Source: Gammaproteobacteria bacterium (GTDB taxonomy: Bacteria; Pseudomonadota; Gammaproteobacteria; Pseudomonadales; UBA5518). Taken from it: a stretch of DNA of 64,000 nucleotides. The DNA is taken from the NCBI GenBank assembly GCA_016718385.1, contig JADKDK010000008.1, positions 1 to 64,000 on the forward strand, in the 5' to 3' direction. Below are positions 28,991 through 37,320 of this stretch, in pieces (the stretch's first letter is position 1; each line of letters opens with the position of its first letter). Below the pieces are notes generated by a model, which searched no databases, was not told the origin of the DNA, and saw only the letters and a program-made list of their open reading frames with translations. The position numbers and the translations under genes were made by a program.

Positions 28991-29343
28991 AACACACCTC
29001 GCTCTCTTTATTGAAGATGCCGTGTTGCATAAGCAGTGCAACCAGTGATCGATGGGCGGCTGTAGCCTGGACACGATGATACGAACAAACGGTCTCCGGG
29101 TCGACTGGGGCACCCGAAAGGCTCGCTCGGGGTGTTCGTGCGCGTTAAATTCTGACCACCCGTGCTCGTTGAATTTTGACCAGGCATCAAGGCCGGCCCA
29201 TCGAGCGCGCCGGGAAATCGTGTCCCTCCGGGTATTACCGATCGGGCGCGTGCTGCATGGCGGGCTCGGAGAAGTCCAAGCCGGCGATTACGCGTCAAGG
29301 GTCGTCGTGCCCACGCGGTCGGGTCTTCCTCCGGCACAAACGG
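28991..29343. other. gene-poor stretch with a relic of the CPSGYY repeat gene
   Basis: 29195-29330 on the plus strand is a decayed copy of part of the gene at 54129-54452: it still reads AGKSCPSGYYRSG, CCMAGSEKSKPAITRQGSSC before losing register at RGRVFLR. Just before it, 29127-29182 carries two TTNTGACCA blocks around CCCGTGCTCG, which look like the end of an insertion sequence, though no transposase is present. Confidence 0.55.
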
Positions 29344-29541
29344 TTAGCAACGACCGCTATGTTCGTGAAATTTCTCAGCACTGACGTAGCGACGCATTAG
29401 CCACCACGGCTTGTTTGTTCGTGTCTGACGAAAGACACGCCTATCGCTGAGCACCCTCTTTTCGTCGTCCCGCCCGACCGCGCCGTACAGCTGTGCTCGC
29501 CGGTCTATACCACTGCGCGGGTCAGCAAAGTCTTCAGACAT
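29344..29541 (-). CDS. small basic protein with DRR motifs
   Basis: 65 residues: MSEDFADPRSGIDRRAQLYG, DEKRVLSDRRVFRQ and KPWWLMRRYVSAEKF. Repeated DRR motifs around acidic residues occur in several families of small bacterial proteins. I do not recognise the family. The start at 29541 lacks a strong ribosome site (GAGAG upstream). It lies in a row of four small minus-strand genes. Confidence 0.45.
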   Translation of the reverse strand: MSEDFADPRSGIDRRAQLYGAVGRDDEKRVLSDRRVFRQTRTNKPWWLMRRYVSAEKFHEHSGRC

Positions 29542-29585
29542 AGCGGCTCTCGTCCGCGGGTCGTTAGGAGATCACGGGGCGCGTG

Positions 29586-29852
29586 CTAGCGGCGGCTGTT
29601 CTGCCAGTCGGGCGCGTCTGCGCGCCGTCTGAATGGGCCGCTGTAGCCCGTGCAAGCGTGGATACCATGCCGGTGATACACCGGCGAGCGATGGCGCTTA
29701 TCGACTGACACCGCGTCCAGCCCCATCAGTTCGGCAAGTTCAGCCTCCGCGAGCCTGGCCATGTGCGCACCGTCCGCAATGCGACCGGATGCCAGCACCT
29801 CGCGGCACTCCCTGATGAGCTCCAGCAAGTTGGCTAGTTCCTGTGATTTCAT
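29586..29852 (-). CDS. small protein, paralogue of 29973-30233
   Basis: 88 residues starting at 29852 with GGGAGG eight bases upstream. An N-terminal helix (SQELANLLELIRECREVLAS), a second helix (HMARLAEAELAELMGL) and a C-terminal tail HRSPVYHRHGIHA with YSGPFRRRADAPDW. The tail matches the next gene upstream (YSGPFRRRTDPPDG), so these are tandem paralogues. The compact C-terminal motif is conserved better than the helices. Function unknown. Confidence 0.6.
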   Translation of the reverse strand: MKSQELANLLELIRECREVLASGRIADGAHMARLAEAELAELMGLDAVSVDKRHRSPVYHRHGIHACTGYSGPFRRRADAPDWQNSRR

Positions 29853-29972
29853 GACGCATCCTCCCAGCAATGGGAAAGGCTACCGGCTCGGCGTAGCGTG
29901 TGTCTGTACTGTGGCGCACATGAGCTACGGCGGGGCGCGATGGCGCTGATCGACCACGAGCGGCCCGTCTTG

Positions 29973-30233
29973 CTAGCTGCTGTGGTGCCCGTCGGGCGGG
30001 TCCGTCCTGCGCCTGAACGGGCCGCTGTAGTGGGCGTCAGCGTGGATACCCTCCGGGATATACGACGGTGAGCTATGGCCCTGATCGACTGGCTCGTCCG
30101 CCGTCACCAAGTCTGTCACCTCGTTCTCGATAAGTTCGAGCAGATACGCGACATCGTTGACCCGGCCGGAATCGCTGGCCCTGCGTGCATTCCTGATGAG
30201 CAGCAGCACGGCATTTAGCTGAAGCCATGGCAT
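29973..30233 (-). CDS. small protein, paralogue of 29586-29852
   Basis: 86 residues with the same plan: a helix LQLNAVLLLIRNARRASDSG, a second helix AYLLELIENEVTDLV and a tail SSPSYIPEGIHADAHYSGPF. GGGAGG precedes the start. Duplicated just upstream of the sister gene on the same strand. No domain I can name; the shared GIHA...YSGPFRRR tail suggests a binding motif. Confidence 0.6.
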   Translation of the reverse strand: MPWLQLNAVLLLIRNARRASDSGRVNDVAYLLELIENEVTDLVTADEPVDQGHSSPSYIPEGIHADAHYSGPFRRRTDPPDGHHSS

Positions 30234-30473
30234 AGCGTGCCCTCCCTATGACGGATGTGACGAAGCCCCGCGTGTAGCTGCTGTCTGTCGCTCACGCGTG
30301 CTACGGGACGCACTTGCTAAGGGCTGAGCACTTTCCAGGCCAAGGAAGGAAAAATACTTTGGAAACAGTCAAGCTTTAGATTTGCCGAGGGCGCGAATCA
30401 TTACCGGGACGGGCGAATTGTAAAACTTTCCAACAGTCCCAAAAGGGCGACAGCGGGCGATGGTGTTGCTCGA

Positions 30474-30773
30474 CTAGCGAGCCCGGATGAGCCGTCCGAG
30501 ACCTAAATCAGGCGAATCCGCTGAGCGTGCAACGGGAGTCTCGTAAGCATCATCCTCCATAAGGCTGAACTTCGTGCTTGGCACGAACTTCGAGCTAATG
30601 ACCTGCACGTAGCTCTCCAGAAAGCGTTCGGCCGACTGCTTGTCGGCGTAAGGACCCTCGACGGTGCCTTCACGGGTGTTGAAATACCACTGCCCCCTGT
30701 CCGCGAATACGCGCGACCCTGCCCGGAACCGCGTCCGTGCCGCATCGATATCGGTTTGCCGCTTGTCTGCCAT
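30474..30773 (-). CDS. DUF6316-like small protein
   Basis: 99 residues starting at 30773 (MADKRQTDIDAARTRFRAGS). The core FADRGQWYFNTREGTVEGPY, KQSAERFLESYVQVI is like the DUF6316 family seen in aquatic gammaproteobacteria, in which a short beta sheet (WYFNTREG...GPY) precedes a helix. No function is known. The start is chosen because the upstream extension (MAVMWSAGVPR) has no family match. Confidence 0.55.
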   Translation of the reverse strand: MADKRQTDIDAARTRFRAGSRVFADRGQWYFNTREGTVEGPYADKQSAERFLESYVQVISSKFVPSTKFSLMEDDAYETPVARSADSPDLGLGRLIRAR

Positions 30774-31240
30774 TGACGTGCCCCCAACTGACTCTGCTGT
30801 GATTCTAGGCACGCCTGCGGACCACATCACGGCCAATCTGTGAACTGACGCACATCTGCGAGCAATGTCCGCCGCAGCACCGACTCCTTCAACTCATCCG
30901 AATATCTCGACATCGCTCATCGTCCAGCGCCTCCCGCCTCCATGACTGACAAGAAGAAACCAGTTGCCAACTATTCTGGCGCGGGGGCCTGTGGTCACCC
31001 TTCAACGCGCATAACCCTCGTTTGCTGGTCAACTTTCAGCGCGCACAAACACGGATTGTCGAAATACTTTACAGACGCCCTTGTGGAAGCCACTATGAGT
31101 GGGGAATTTCGACCTTATCCTATTGTTTTTGCATACAAGTTCATCTGTGGCGCAGTTATTGCTGTTTAAGTCCGTGCGGAGCGGCGGGGGGACTTCGCGA
31201 GCCAAGATCTCCGGCCAACCACTCACAGAGAGGACCAACA
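30774..31240. other. intergenic, no supported gene
   Basis: 467 bases between divergent genes. Short frames here (for example 30942-31169) lack ribosome sites and family resemblance. A CTGGTCAACTTTCAGCGCGC stretch at 31025-31044 resembles the TGACCA-type blocks near 29150 in inverse orientation and may be an old insertion-sequence end. AGAGG before 31241 serves the PEP-CTERM gene. Confidence 0.4.
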
Positions 31241-31972
31241 ATGCCCGTCATGCGACCAATTGCGTTTTTCGTGCTCATGTGTGCCCTGACTTCTGCCAAC
31301 GCGGCACTGATCGACGAAGTCGAATCGAATGATACCTTCGCGAGCGCCCAGGACCTGAGCGGACATTTTTCCACGGACTTCGTTGCAGAGATCTTCGACT
31401 CGACCACCCATCCGCACGTGTCTGTTCGCGGCGGGACCGCGTCGGCAAACGACGTCGACATCTACCGCCTCTTCGTGCCGACAGCGGGCGTGACGGGATT
31501 CTTCGACATCGACGGAGCATGTTCGAGCCTCAGTCTCAACGGTGAGTTTTGCGGGGAAGGCACCGATACCATCCTGACGTTGTTCGACGCCGGGCAGCGC
31601 GTGCTGGCCGACTCCGATGACGCTGGAAGGACAACGGATCCCGGCTCTGCGACGATTTTCGACGCCTTTCTCGGAACCTACCGCTTCAACGCGGCCGGCT
31701 GGCACTATATCGCCGTAAGCAACTACATGAACTTTACTGACTTCGATTTAACTGGTCAGGCTCTTCCAATGGTCCGTCCCGACGGCGATTACGGCGGCAT
31801 CTCCTACGAAGGAAACGGAGCCACCTTCAAATGGGATCAGGATGGCTTGTACGCTGGAGGCAACTACACGCTGCATGTTTCGCTGTCACAGGTTCCCGAA
31901 CCGGCCACCCTCGCGCTGTTCGGCCTCGGCTTGGCTGGCATCGGCTACGAGCGGCGCAAACGTAAAGCGTAA
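31241..31972 (+). CDS. PEP-CTERM sorted exported protein
   Basis: 243 residues. The start at 31241 has AGAGG upstream and gives a signal peptide (RPIAFFVLMCALTSANA). The mature part begins ALIDEVESNDTFASAQDLSG, the pattern of pre-peptidase C-terminal/DVUA0089-type beta domains, with DVDIYRLFVPTAGVTGFFDI and DTILTLFDAGQRVLADSDD. It ends in the sorting signal VPEPATLALFGLGLAG followed by YERRKRKA. Exosortase would cleave at PEP and anchor or release the protein at the surface. The exosortase gene is not in this window. Confidence 0.85.
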   Translation: MPVMRPIAFFVLMCALTSANAALIDEVESNDTFASAQDLSGHFSTDFVAEIFDSTTHPHVSVRGGTASANDVDIYRLFVPTAGVTGFFDIDGACSSLSLNGEFCGEGTDTILTLFDAGQRVLADSDDAGRTTDPGSATIFDAFLGTYRFNAAGWHYIAVSNYMNFTDFDLTGQALPMVRPDGDYGGISYEGNGATFKWDQDGLYAGGNYTLHVSLSQVPEPATLALFGLGLAGIGYERRKRKA

Positions 31973-31988
31973 TTCGTCGTAGCATTAC

Positions 31989-32016
31989 AGAACCCGCCCA
32001 CGCGGCGGGTTTTTTG
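31989..32016 (+). terminator. rho-independent terminator
   Basis: AACCCGCC-CACGC-GGCGGGTT followed by TTTTT lies 17 bases after the PEP-CTERM gene stop: an eight-pair stem with a T tract. Confidence 0.75.
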
Positions 32017-32514
32017 TTCCGGGATCGAGGCATGCCGTCACTTGCAGTCACTTGCTCAGTCCCGGCTATCTCACCTCAACGGGCACAACGGTTTCTATGC
32101 CCATCTTTTTCAGAAACAGACCAGGTCGAACTAACCGCCATTGCATAAACACGTTCAGTCCGGTTTCCCGCAGTTCGTTAAACCGGCCCGCAACGAAAAA
32201 ATGCGCTTGCCTTCATCACGCCAGCCCGCCTCGGCTGCCGCGGCAAAACGGCCCACGGGGGTTGCACGCGAGCAGATCGCAGCAGGCACATCGATGCCGT
32301 CGCACCTGATCGTGCTCTACTCCAGAAGTGTCAGCATTCTTTACATCGAGAGCTTGCCCCCCCATCACAGACGCATATGAGCAGCGCTAGCCCACTCCAA
32401 CGCATTGATTTCATAGATACAGCTCCGACTCTCAATTAATGGCCCGATTACTGCTTTGAGCATTCTTAACCAATGACATTGTGCCGAGTAGCAGGTCACT
32501 TAAGGGGAGGCTAA
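32017..32514. other. intergenic, no supported gene
   Basis: About 500 bases between the two PEP-CTERM genes. Two overlapping short frames (32052-32309, 32141-32380) have no signal peptide, ribosome site or familiar motif. The last 60 bases are AT-rich and probably hold the promoter of the next gene, which has AGGGGAGG before its start. Confidence 0.4.
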
Positions 32515-33108
32515 ATGACAAAGTCGAAAAAATTGATGTTGAGCACCGTTCTTGCTCTGGCTACGGGCATAGGCGCGACTTCGGCTAGCGCGACCATCAT
32601 AGCGTCCGGCAATTTCAACTCAGCGGGTTACGACGTCATTTCGTTCAGCACGGGAGGTGGCATCGTTGATATGGCCTCCACTGGCGGCTACTACGATACG
32701 ACGCTTTCACTGTTCGACGACGCTGGCGTGCATCTTGTGACCAACGACGATGATTACGATTCGGGAAATTTTTGGGCACATCTGACGCAGAACTTGGCTG
32801 CCGGGTCCTATTCCCTGTTGCTGAGCGCATGCTGCAACGTACCTGACTACCTCGTTCCTAACGGAGCTTCTCAACCGGGCACCGACGGATTCAACGTTGG
32901 CTCCTACTATGTTGGCGGCACAGGCAACCTTAGCGGAATGATGAATTTTCTGGATTTGGTTACCGAAGAAGACGGAAGCGTTGGTCCGGAACCTTATGAC
33001 CTGACGATCGCCGAAGTTAACGGCGTTCCCGAACCGGCCACGCTCGCGCTGTTCAGCCTCGGCTTGGCCGGCATCGGTTACCAGCGCAGACGCGCCACTT
33101 TGTCGTGA
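32515..33108 (+). CDS. PEP-CTERM sorted exported protein
   Basis: 197 residues. GGGGAGG precedes the start; the signal peptide is MLSTVLALATGIGATSASA. The domain resembles the DVUA0089 family (YDVISFSTGGGIVDMAS, DTTLSLFDDAGVHLVTNDDD, LAAGSYSLLLSACCNVPDYL). It ends GVPEPATLALFSLGLAGIGY with QRRRATLS. The C-terminal signal is nearly identical to that of the gene at 31241, so both should be handled by the same exosortase. Likely an extracellular matrix or exopolysaccharide-associated protein. Confidence 0.85.
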   Translation: MTKSKKLMLSTVLALATGIGATSASATIIASGNFNSAGYDVISFSTGGGIVDMASTGGYYDTTLSLFDDAGVHLVTNDDDYDSGNFWAHLTQNLAAGSYSLLLSACCNVPDYLVPNGASQPGTDGFNVGSYYVGGTGNLSGMMNFLDLVTEEDGSVGPEPYDLTIAEVNGVPEPATLALFSLGLAGIGYQRRRATLS

Positions 33109-33184
33109 TCTCGCGTGAAAAAAATCTGGTCAACGACCTAGAGCCGGCGGCCGAGTCAAGACCGACAACCGACGCGGCGGGGAA

Positions 33185-33475
33185 CCGGAGTTCCGGAATT
33201 CTGGAAAGCTGACCACCGGCCCAGAATCCCAGTTTTCCAGGTCTCCAGATTCCCAGTTTCCCGGTGGGGAGTAGTGGCCAAGCTGCGGCCTCGGACATGG
33301 GGCTCCGATGCCGCGAGTCCTCACCCGCCGCTGACTCCCATTAGCCACACCTCGCCCCCCTGCGGCATCCACTACACCGCGCGGCTGTCTCGGGCATCAG
33401 CACCACCGTACTGGGGTGGCCTGGCACAGCGCCTGGAACGCGAGGGAAGTGCGCTCGGCATGCATTCAGCATCTC
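33185..33475. repeat. dispersed 250-base repeat, copy 1
   Basis: Non-coding. Shares ATTCTGGAAAGCTG, TGACCACCGGCCCAG, CCAGTTTCCCG, GGGCATCAGCACC and CGAGGGAAGTG in the same order with 34395-34680. Some of the end is also seen at 52860-52915. The remaining bases to 33687 include the palindrome GCCCATATGGGC (33598-33609). Confidence 0.6.
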
Positions 33476-33687
33476 TCTGCGTATTCCGCGCAAAGCCTGC
33501 CACTGATTCCACGCGAAGGCTGCCACCATGAACGGACCACCCGTTCAATCCAGGGCAAAGCACCTTCGCAAGCATCACCGACGCGCAAACGCCCGTAGCC
33601 CATATGGGCCATGGACTAGGCTGTGCATCACAACCTAGTCTGTCGTTGTCCCTACAGGCAACGCATTCACCAGTGAAAGGAAGACGT

Positions 33688-34200
33688 ATGACACGGACAA
33701 ATCGATCAATTCGGAACATCACCATTGCGGCTGCAGCGGCTTGTTTGCCAATCACCATGATTCATGCCGCGACGGTTCCGGTCGGGCCGAACGATTTCGA
33801 GGTGAGCTGCGAGCTTTTGGACCCCACAACGCTGCAGACGAAAACGCATGCAACTCCAGGCGAGCCCGTGCTGTTGAGAGCGGCACTGAAGGTCGGAGAA
33901 AGCGTATTCAGCAAGCAAGTGTCCATCGTCGCGTCGGCACGAGTCAAATTGTTCGGAATGACGATTGAATCCCGCATCGGCGACCTGCAGCTGATCATTC
34001 CAGACGCGAAGGAGCGCGAACAGTTGCAGCAGCAATATGGGAACGGACGAGCACTGCCGTACGAATACGGGCAGGAGATCGATCAGCCGTTCACCGTCCC
34101 AGAGAATTTCCCACCGGCAACAGCGGCCGTAACGCTGACCGCCCAAATTGCCGAAGTGGGTGAAAAAAAATGTTCGAAGTGGCTAGTAATAAACCAGTGA
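33688..34200 (+). CDS. exported protein of unknown function
   Basis: 170 residues with a signal peptide (NITIAAAAACLPITMIHAAT) and a beta-rich mature part (FEVSCELLDPTTLQTKTHA, GEPVLLRAALKVGESVFSKQ, PATAAVTLTAQIAEVGEKKC). AAGGAAGA precedes the start. Two cysteines, one near each end of the mature chain, could pair. Flanked by the two dispersed 250-base repeats. I do not recognise the family; it looks like a small immunoglobulin-like periplasmic protein. Confidence 0.6.
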   Translation: MTRTNRSIRNITIAAAAACLPITMIHAATVPVGPNDFEVSCELLDPTTLQTKTHATPGEPVLLRAALKVGESVFSKQVSIVASARVKLFGMTIESRIGDLQLIIPDAKEREQLQQQYGNGRALPYEYGQEIDQPFTVPENFPPATAAVTLTAQIAEVGEKKCSKWLVINQ

Positions 34201-34394
34201 AGCTGCAGCCGTGGGCAATCATGTAATGACCCGGTTGTCTGCGGTCGCTTCAACAGATTCCCTTCCCTATCTCTTGGCCGCACCCTGCACCAGTCCAACG
34301 ATAGAGTGTAGGTCAGGGTCCCCGGTTCGTCCGTGGCCTATATGGGCCACGAAACAGCGACCGTGCCGACCTCCCCGCCCATCAACGGCATGCG

Positions 34395-34680
34395 AAACGC
34401 CGGGGAGCTGGGATTCTGGAAAGCTGCAAACCTGACCACCGGCCCAGTTCGCCAGATTTCCAGTTTCCCGATGGGCCCTGTGGCCTAGCTGCGGTCCGGG
34501 ACACCGCGCTTCGCTGCCCCCTGCCGCGCCCGCCGCTCACTCCCACAGGGTCTCAGCTCGCCCCCAGAGGCGTCCCCTGCGCCACGCGGCCGGAGTCGGG
34601 CATCAGCACCGTACTGGGGCAGCCCGGCGCGTCACCTGCCGCGCGAGGGAAGTGAGTTCGCCAAGGCTAATGCAAGACTC
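34395..34680. repeat. dispersed 250-base repeat, copy 2
   Basis: Non-coding and clearly related to 33185-33475 (see that entry). Preceded by an imperfect palindrome GTGGCCTATATGGGCCAC (34332-34349) related to the one at 33598. The stretch 34681-34888 is AT-rich and probably holds the H-NS gene promoter. Confidence 0.6.
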
Positions 34681-34888
34681 TGTCGAAATGGCCTTTACCA
34701 TCAATGCGGAGGAATGAACGTCTTATTGGGACTGCGTAAGATTCCTAAGCGGAAATTCGCCGGGTCATAACATGGACGTTTTTTTAGCCTTTTATTTATC
34801 TAATTGATGGCATCATTCGCCACAATCGCCTGTAATGTCGGTGCCGACATCCATTCTCACCCGTGACTCGCTCAGAAGGAATATCCAA

Positions 34889-35233
34889 ATGGCCGCAAAA
34901 ACCTACGCCGAACTTCAAAAGCAGATAGCCAAGCTCCAGACCCAGGCCGAGCGCATGCGCAAGGGCAGCTTCGATAAAGCCGTCGGGCAGATCCGCGATT
35001 TGATGGAAAAGAACGGCATTTCGATTGAGCAGCTCACGGAGGCGCTTGCGGCAAAGGGCAAAAAGGGGCGTAAGCCTGGAAAGGCTGGTGGCGGCACCCC
35101 TACGGCTGTAAAGCCGAAATACGAATCCCCAACGGATCCTACCGTGACCTGGACGGGGCGCGGCAGGAAGCCCAAGTGGGTTCAGGAGTGGGTAGACGGT
35201 GGGAATGACTTGGAGAAGCTGCTAATTCGCTAA
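34889..35233 (+). CDS. H-NS family nucleoid protein
   Basis: 114 residues starting at 34889 with AAGGA upstream. An N-terminal coiled-coil oligomerisation segment (TYAELQKQIAKLQTQAERM) is followed by a basic linker (AAKGKKGRKPGKAGG) and the DNA-binding motif TWTGRGRKPKWVQEW, the form typical of beta/gammaproteobacterial H-NS-like proteins. Such proteins silence AT-rich acquired DNA. Its place between island cargo and the AT-richer defence operon suggests it controls island genes. Confidence 0.85.
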   Translation: MAAKTYAELQKQIAKLQTQAERMRKGSFDKAVGQIRDLMEKNGISIEQLTEALAAKGKKGRKPGKAGGGTPTAVKPKYESPTDPTVTWTGRGRKPKWVQEWVDGGNDLEKLLIR

Positions 35234-35307
35234 AACGACGCCCCTCGTCGGAAATATAAGAAGCTTACGCCTAACCCCCGATGCGGCCGTTACTGGTTTG
35301 ATCGCGT

Positions 35308-36396
35308 TCATCCAACCCTACGCACGGAACGAAGGTGCCCAGTGAGGCGTATGCTTTCAGCATTTACCGATGACGGGCTTGCTCCGCCCGCTTCACGGCG
35401 CTTCCCGGGCGCTCCTGAATCACCTCCCCTGCGAGAGCCCTTGGCCAACACCGCGCGTGCTGCGTCTTCAAGCCCGCGGATCCAATCCTTCAAAACGGGC
35501 TTAATTTCGCGCCGTACTCTATGCTGTTTAAGATGGGATTTCGCGTCCCTTAGTGCAACAGGAGCCTGACAGACGGGGCATTCGTACAAGGTATCGGGCG
35601 TGTCTTCCTCTCCCTGAGCGTCAGCTTCATCAGTCGTCGGCGGAGCAGCTATCTGCTCGGAATCAGCAGTATCACTTTCGTCCGTCAACCCTGGAGGTCG
35701 AATCTTGCCGTTGGGGAGCGAGCCCTTGAAGCCAGGCGGATAACCGATATTGGCTAAGGTATGTTTAAAACCTCGAAATTCGTCAAACGCCTTGTGCCAA
35801 GACTTAGCGGATTCCTTTGAGTCAAATACAGAAACCGTCGAAGCGTTTCTACTACTAAGCACCCAATAGGGTCCCTGCTCGTATAACCACATGTGTCGGC
35901 AGGCGAACAAGTGAGGGGGCACATCAGACGCTTTAAAGCCCGGTTCAGACTTCCGTTGTTTAGCGTCGATATCACGCTCAGTCTGATTAGCACCCTCACC
36001 ATCATTGGCTTCGCTCACGCCAGTGGGAATGTAGCATTCATCGCCCAAAGCTTGCCCAAGCTCCGACTCAGGCGCCACCTTATTCTTCGTTTTATGGCGT
36101 GGTTTCGTTTTTGGCTTTGGTGCCGACTTCCGCCGATAAGTTAGCAACTGGTTGATCAAATCCTTCCTAGGAACACGTGCGATATCAATATCCAGCGACG
36201 CCGCAACAGACCGGAGGTCGTCTATCTTGAGACCGTAGAGCATAGTCTCGTTGTCGAATAGCCGTGACCGGACAAACCTCGCTCTCAGTTCCGCCTTGGG
36301 CAGATCTCGAGCATCAAAAATTCCGAGTTGAACAGATAGCCAAATCAGCCTAGGCCTCGTCAAGTTATCAACAACCGCTTTTCTCAGCATATGCAT
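35308..36396 (-). CDS. SAP-like and zinc-finger protein of the defence operon
   Basis: 362 residues, last gene of the minus-strand operon, 65 bases after the HNH gene. Residues 50-87 (LKIDDLRSVAASLDIDIARV, then KDLINQLL) look like a SAP helix-extended-helix DNA-binding motif. A Lys/Pro-rich linker follows. The middle part (MWLYEQGPYWVLSSRNASTV, SWHKAFDEF) is a compact unknown domain. A C-terminal zinc finger has C273, C276, H288 and H292 (CPVCQAPVALRD). Two potential DNA-binding modules suggest target capture or structural assembly in the complex. No family match that I can name. Confidence 0.7.
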   Translation of the reverse strand: MHMLRKAVVDNLTRPRLIWLSVQLGIFDARDLPKAELRARFVRSRLFDNETMLYGLKIDDLRSVAASLDIDIARVPRKDLINQLLTYRRKSAPKPKTKPRHKTKNKVAPESELGQALGDECYIPTGVSEANDGEGANQTERDIDAKQRKSEPGFKASDVPPHLFACRHMWLYEQGPYWVLSSRNASTVSVFDSKESAKSWHKAFDEFRGFKHTLANIGYPPGFKGSLPNGKIRPPGLTDESDTADSEQIAAPPTTDEADAQGEEDTPDTLYECPVCQAPVALRDAKSHLKQHRVRREIKPVLKDWIRGLEDAARAVLAKGSRRGGDSGAPGKRREAGGASPSSVNAESIRLTGHLRSVRRVG

Positions 36397-36461
36397 GGGC
36401 GCTCAGCAGTTTTGTGAAATACGATTTGGTAATACTCCGATCAATGCTGCGAGCATCAGCA

Positions 36462-37313
36462 TCACTTTTCTTTGATTACGCCCGCTAGCACCTCAGGATC
36501 AACCGGGGGGTTATGCCGGTGCACCACTGAATGACAATTCGAGCAAAGCGGCACAAGATCCGTCACTGGATTAACGACGTAATTGCCACTCATCTTCGCA
36601 ATAGGAATTCGGTGGTGAACCTCGATATACCCCTGACCGAACTGACCGTAGAATTTTCCGAAATCAAATCCACAAACTTTGCACACTGAACCATGGACCG
36701 CGATGCATGCCGCCCTGTTTGCAGGGCTTCGTTCGTATTTGTTCACAACTACTTTAGTGCAGGCGCCCTCGGGTAGACGCGCCTCATATAACGCTGGAGT
36801 CGCCCCCTCATCCTCTTCAAGTGGAAGCAATGTCAGTAGCAATGAAAGACAAACACCCGCAATATCGGTCGCAGAGGTAAGTTGTGCGGTATCTCCATCA
36901 TCTAAGGCGCTGGTTAGACGATGTACGTTTATCTCAAACCTTGCCCAAGGATGTACCGGGAGCGGTGCAGTTGGAAGCGTGACGGAACCGTTGATGCTGA
37001 GATCGATTCGGTACCCCTTTTTGACGAAGACGTCTGCCAAACTGGAGAAAAGCTCCCGTGCCCGAGGCCCCGAATTCCCCATAGCCCTAATCAGAGATCC
37101 TGCGTAGTTATCCGGGACGAACTCCGCGTCTATGCTTTTCCAACCGGGCGTAATCAGCAACATGAAGCCGTTCGGTGGCGACAAGTCTGCTGGCCGAACT
37201 GCAACGCCTACGCCTTTTGCCGTCGAGGCAGCGGAACCGCTCAGGCTAAGGCGAAACCTTCCGGAGAGCGAATCTGCGAGTTGACTGCAATCAATAGCCA
37301 AGATCTTGTCCAC
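36462..37313 (-). CDS. HNH endonuclease with novel N-terminal region
   Basis: 283 residues. The C-terminal 85 residues are an HNH nuclease of the McrA-like type: NKYERSPANRAACIAVHGSV, zinc cysteines C211, C214, C257 and C260, the catalytic HH at 233-234 (IEVHHRIPIAK), N248 and H261/H265. The first 190 residues (GFMLLITPGWKSIDAEFVPD, NYAGSLIRAMG, HPWARFEINVHRL) form a domain I do not recognise. This is the only obvious DNA-cleaving enzyme besides Vsr in the operon, so it is the likely effector. It follows the GHKL ATPase by seven bases. Confidence 0.85.
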   Translation of the reverse strand: MDKILAIDCSQLADSLSGRFRLSLSGSAASTAKGVGVAVRPADLSPPNGFMLLITPGWKSIDAEFVPDNYAGSLIRAMGNSGPRARELFSSLADVFVKKGYRIDLSINGSVTLPTAPLPVHPWARFEINVHRLTSALDDGDTAQLTSATDIAGVCLSLLLTLLPLEEDEGATPALYEARLPEGACTKVVVNKYERSPANRAACIAVHGSVCKVCGFDFGKFYGQFGQGYIEVHHRIPIAKMSGNYVVNPVTDLVPLCSNCHSVVHRHNPPVDPEVLAGVIKEK

Positions 37314-37320
37314 CGTTAAT

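Noticed and set aside
30942..31169. 75-codon frame before the PEP-CTERM gene
   Set aside because: No ribosome site, no family motif, and it crosses a likely insertion-sequence end.
32052..32380. Short frames between the two PEP-CTERM genes
   Set aside because: Two overlapping frames without start signals or resemblance; likely chance.
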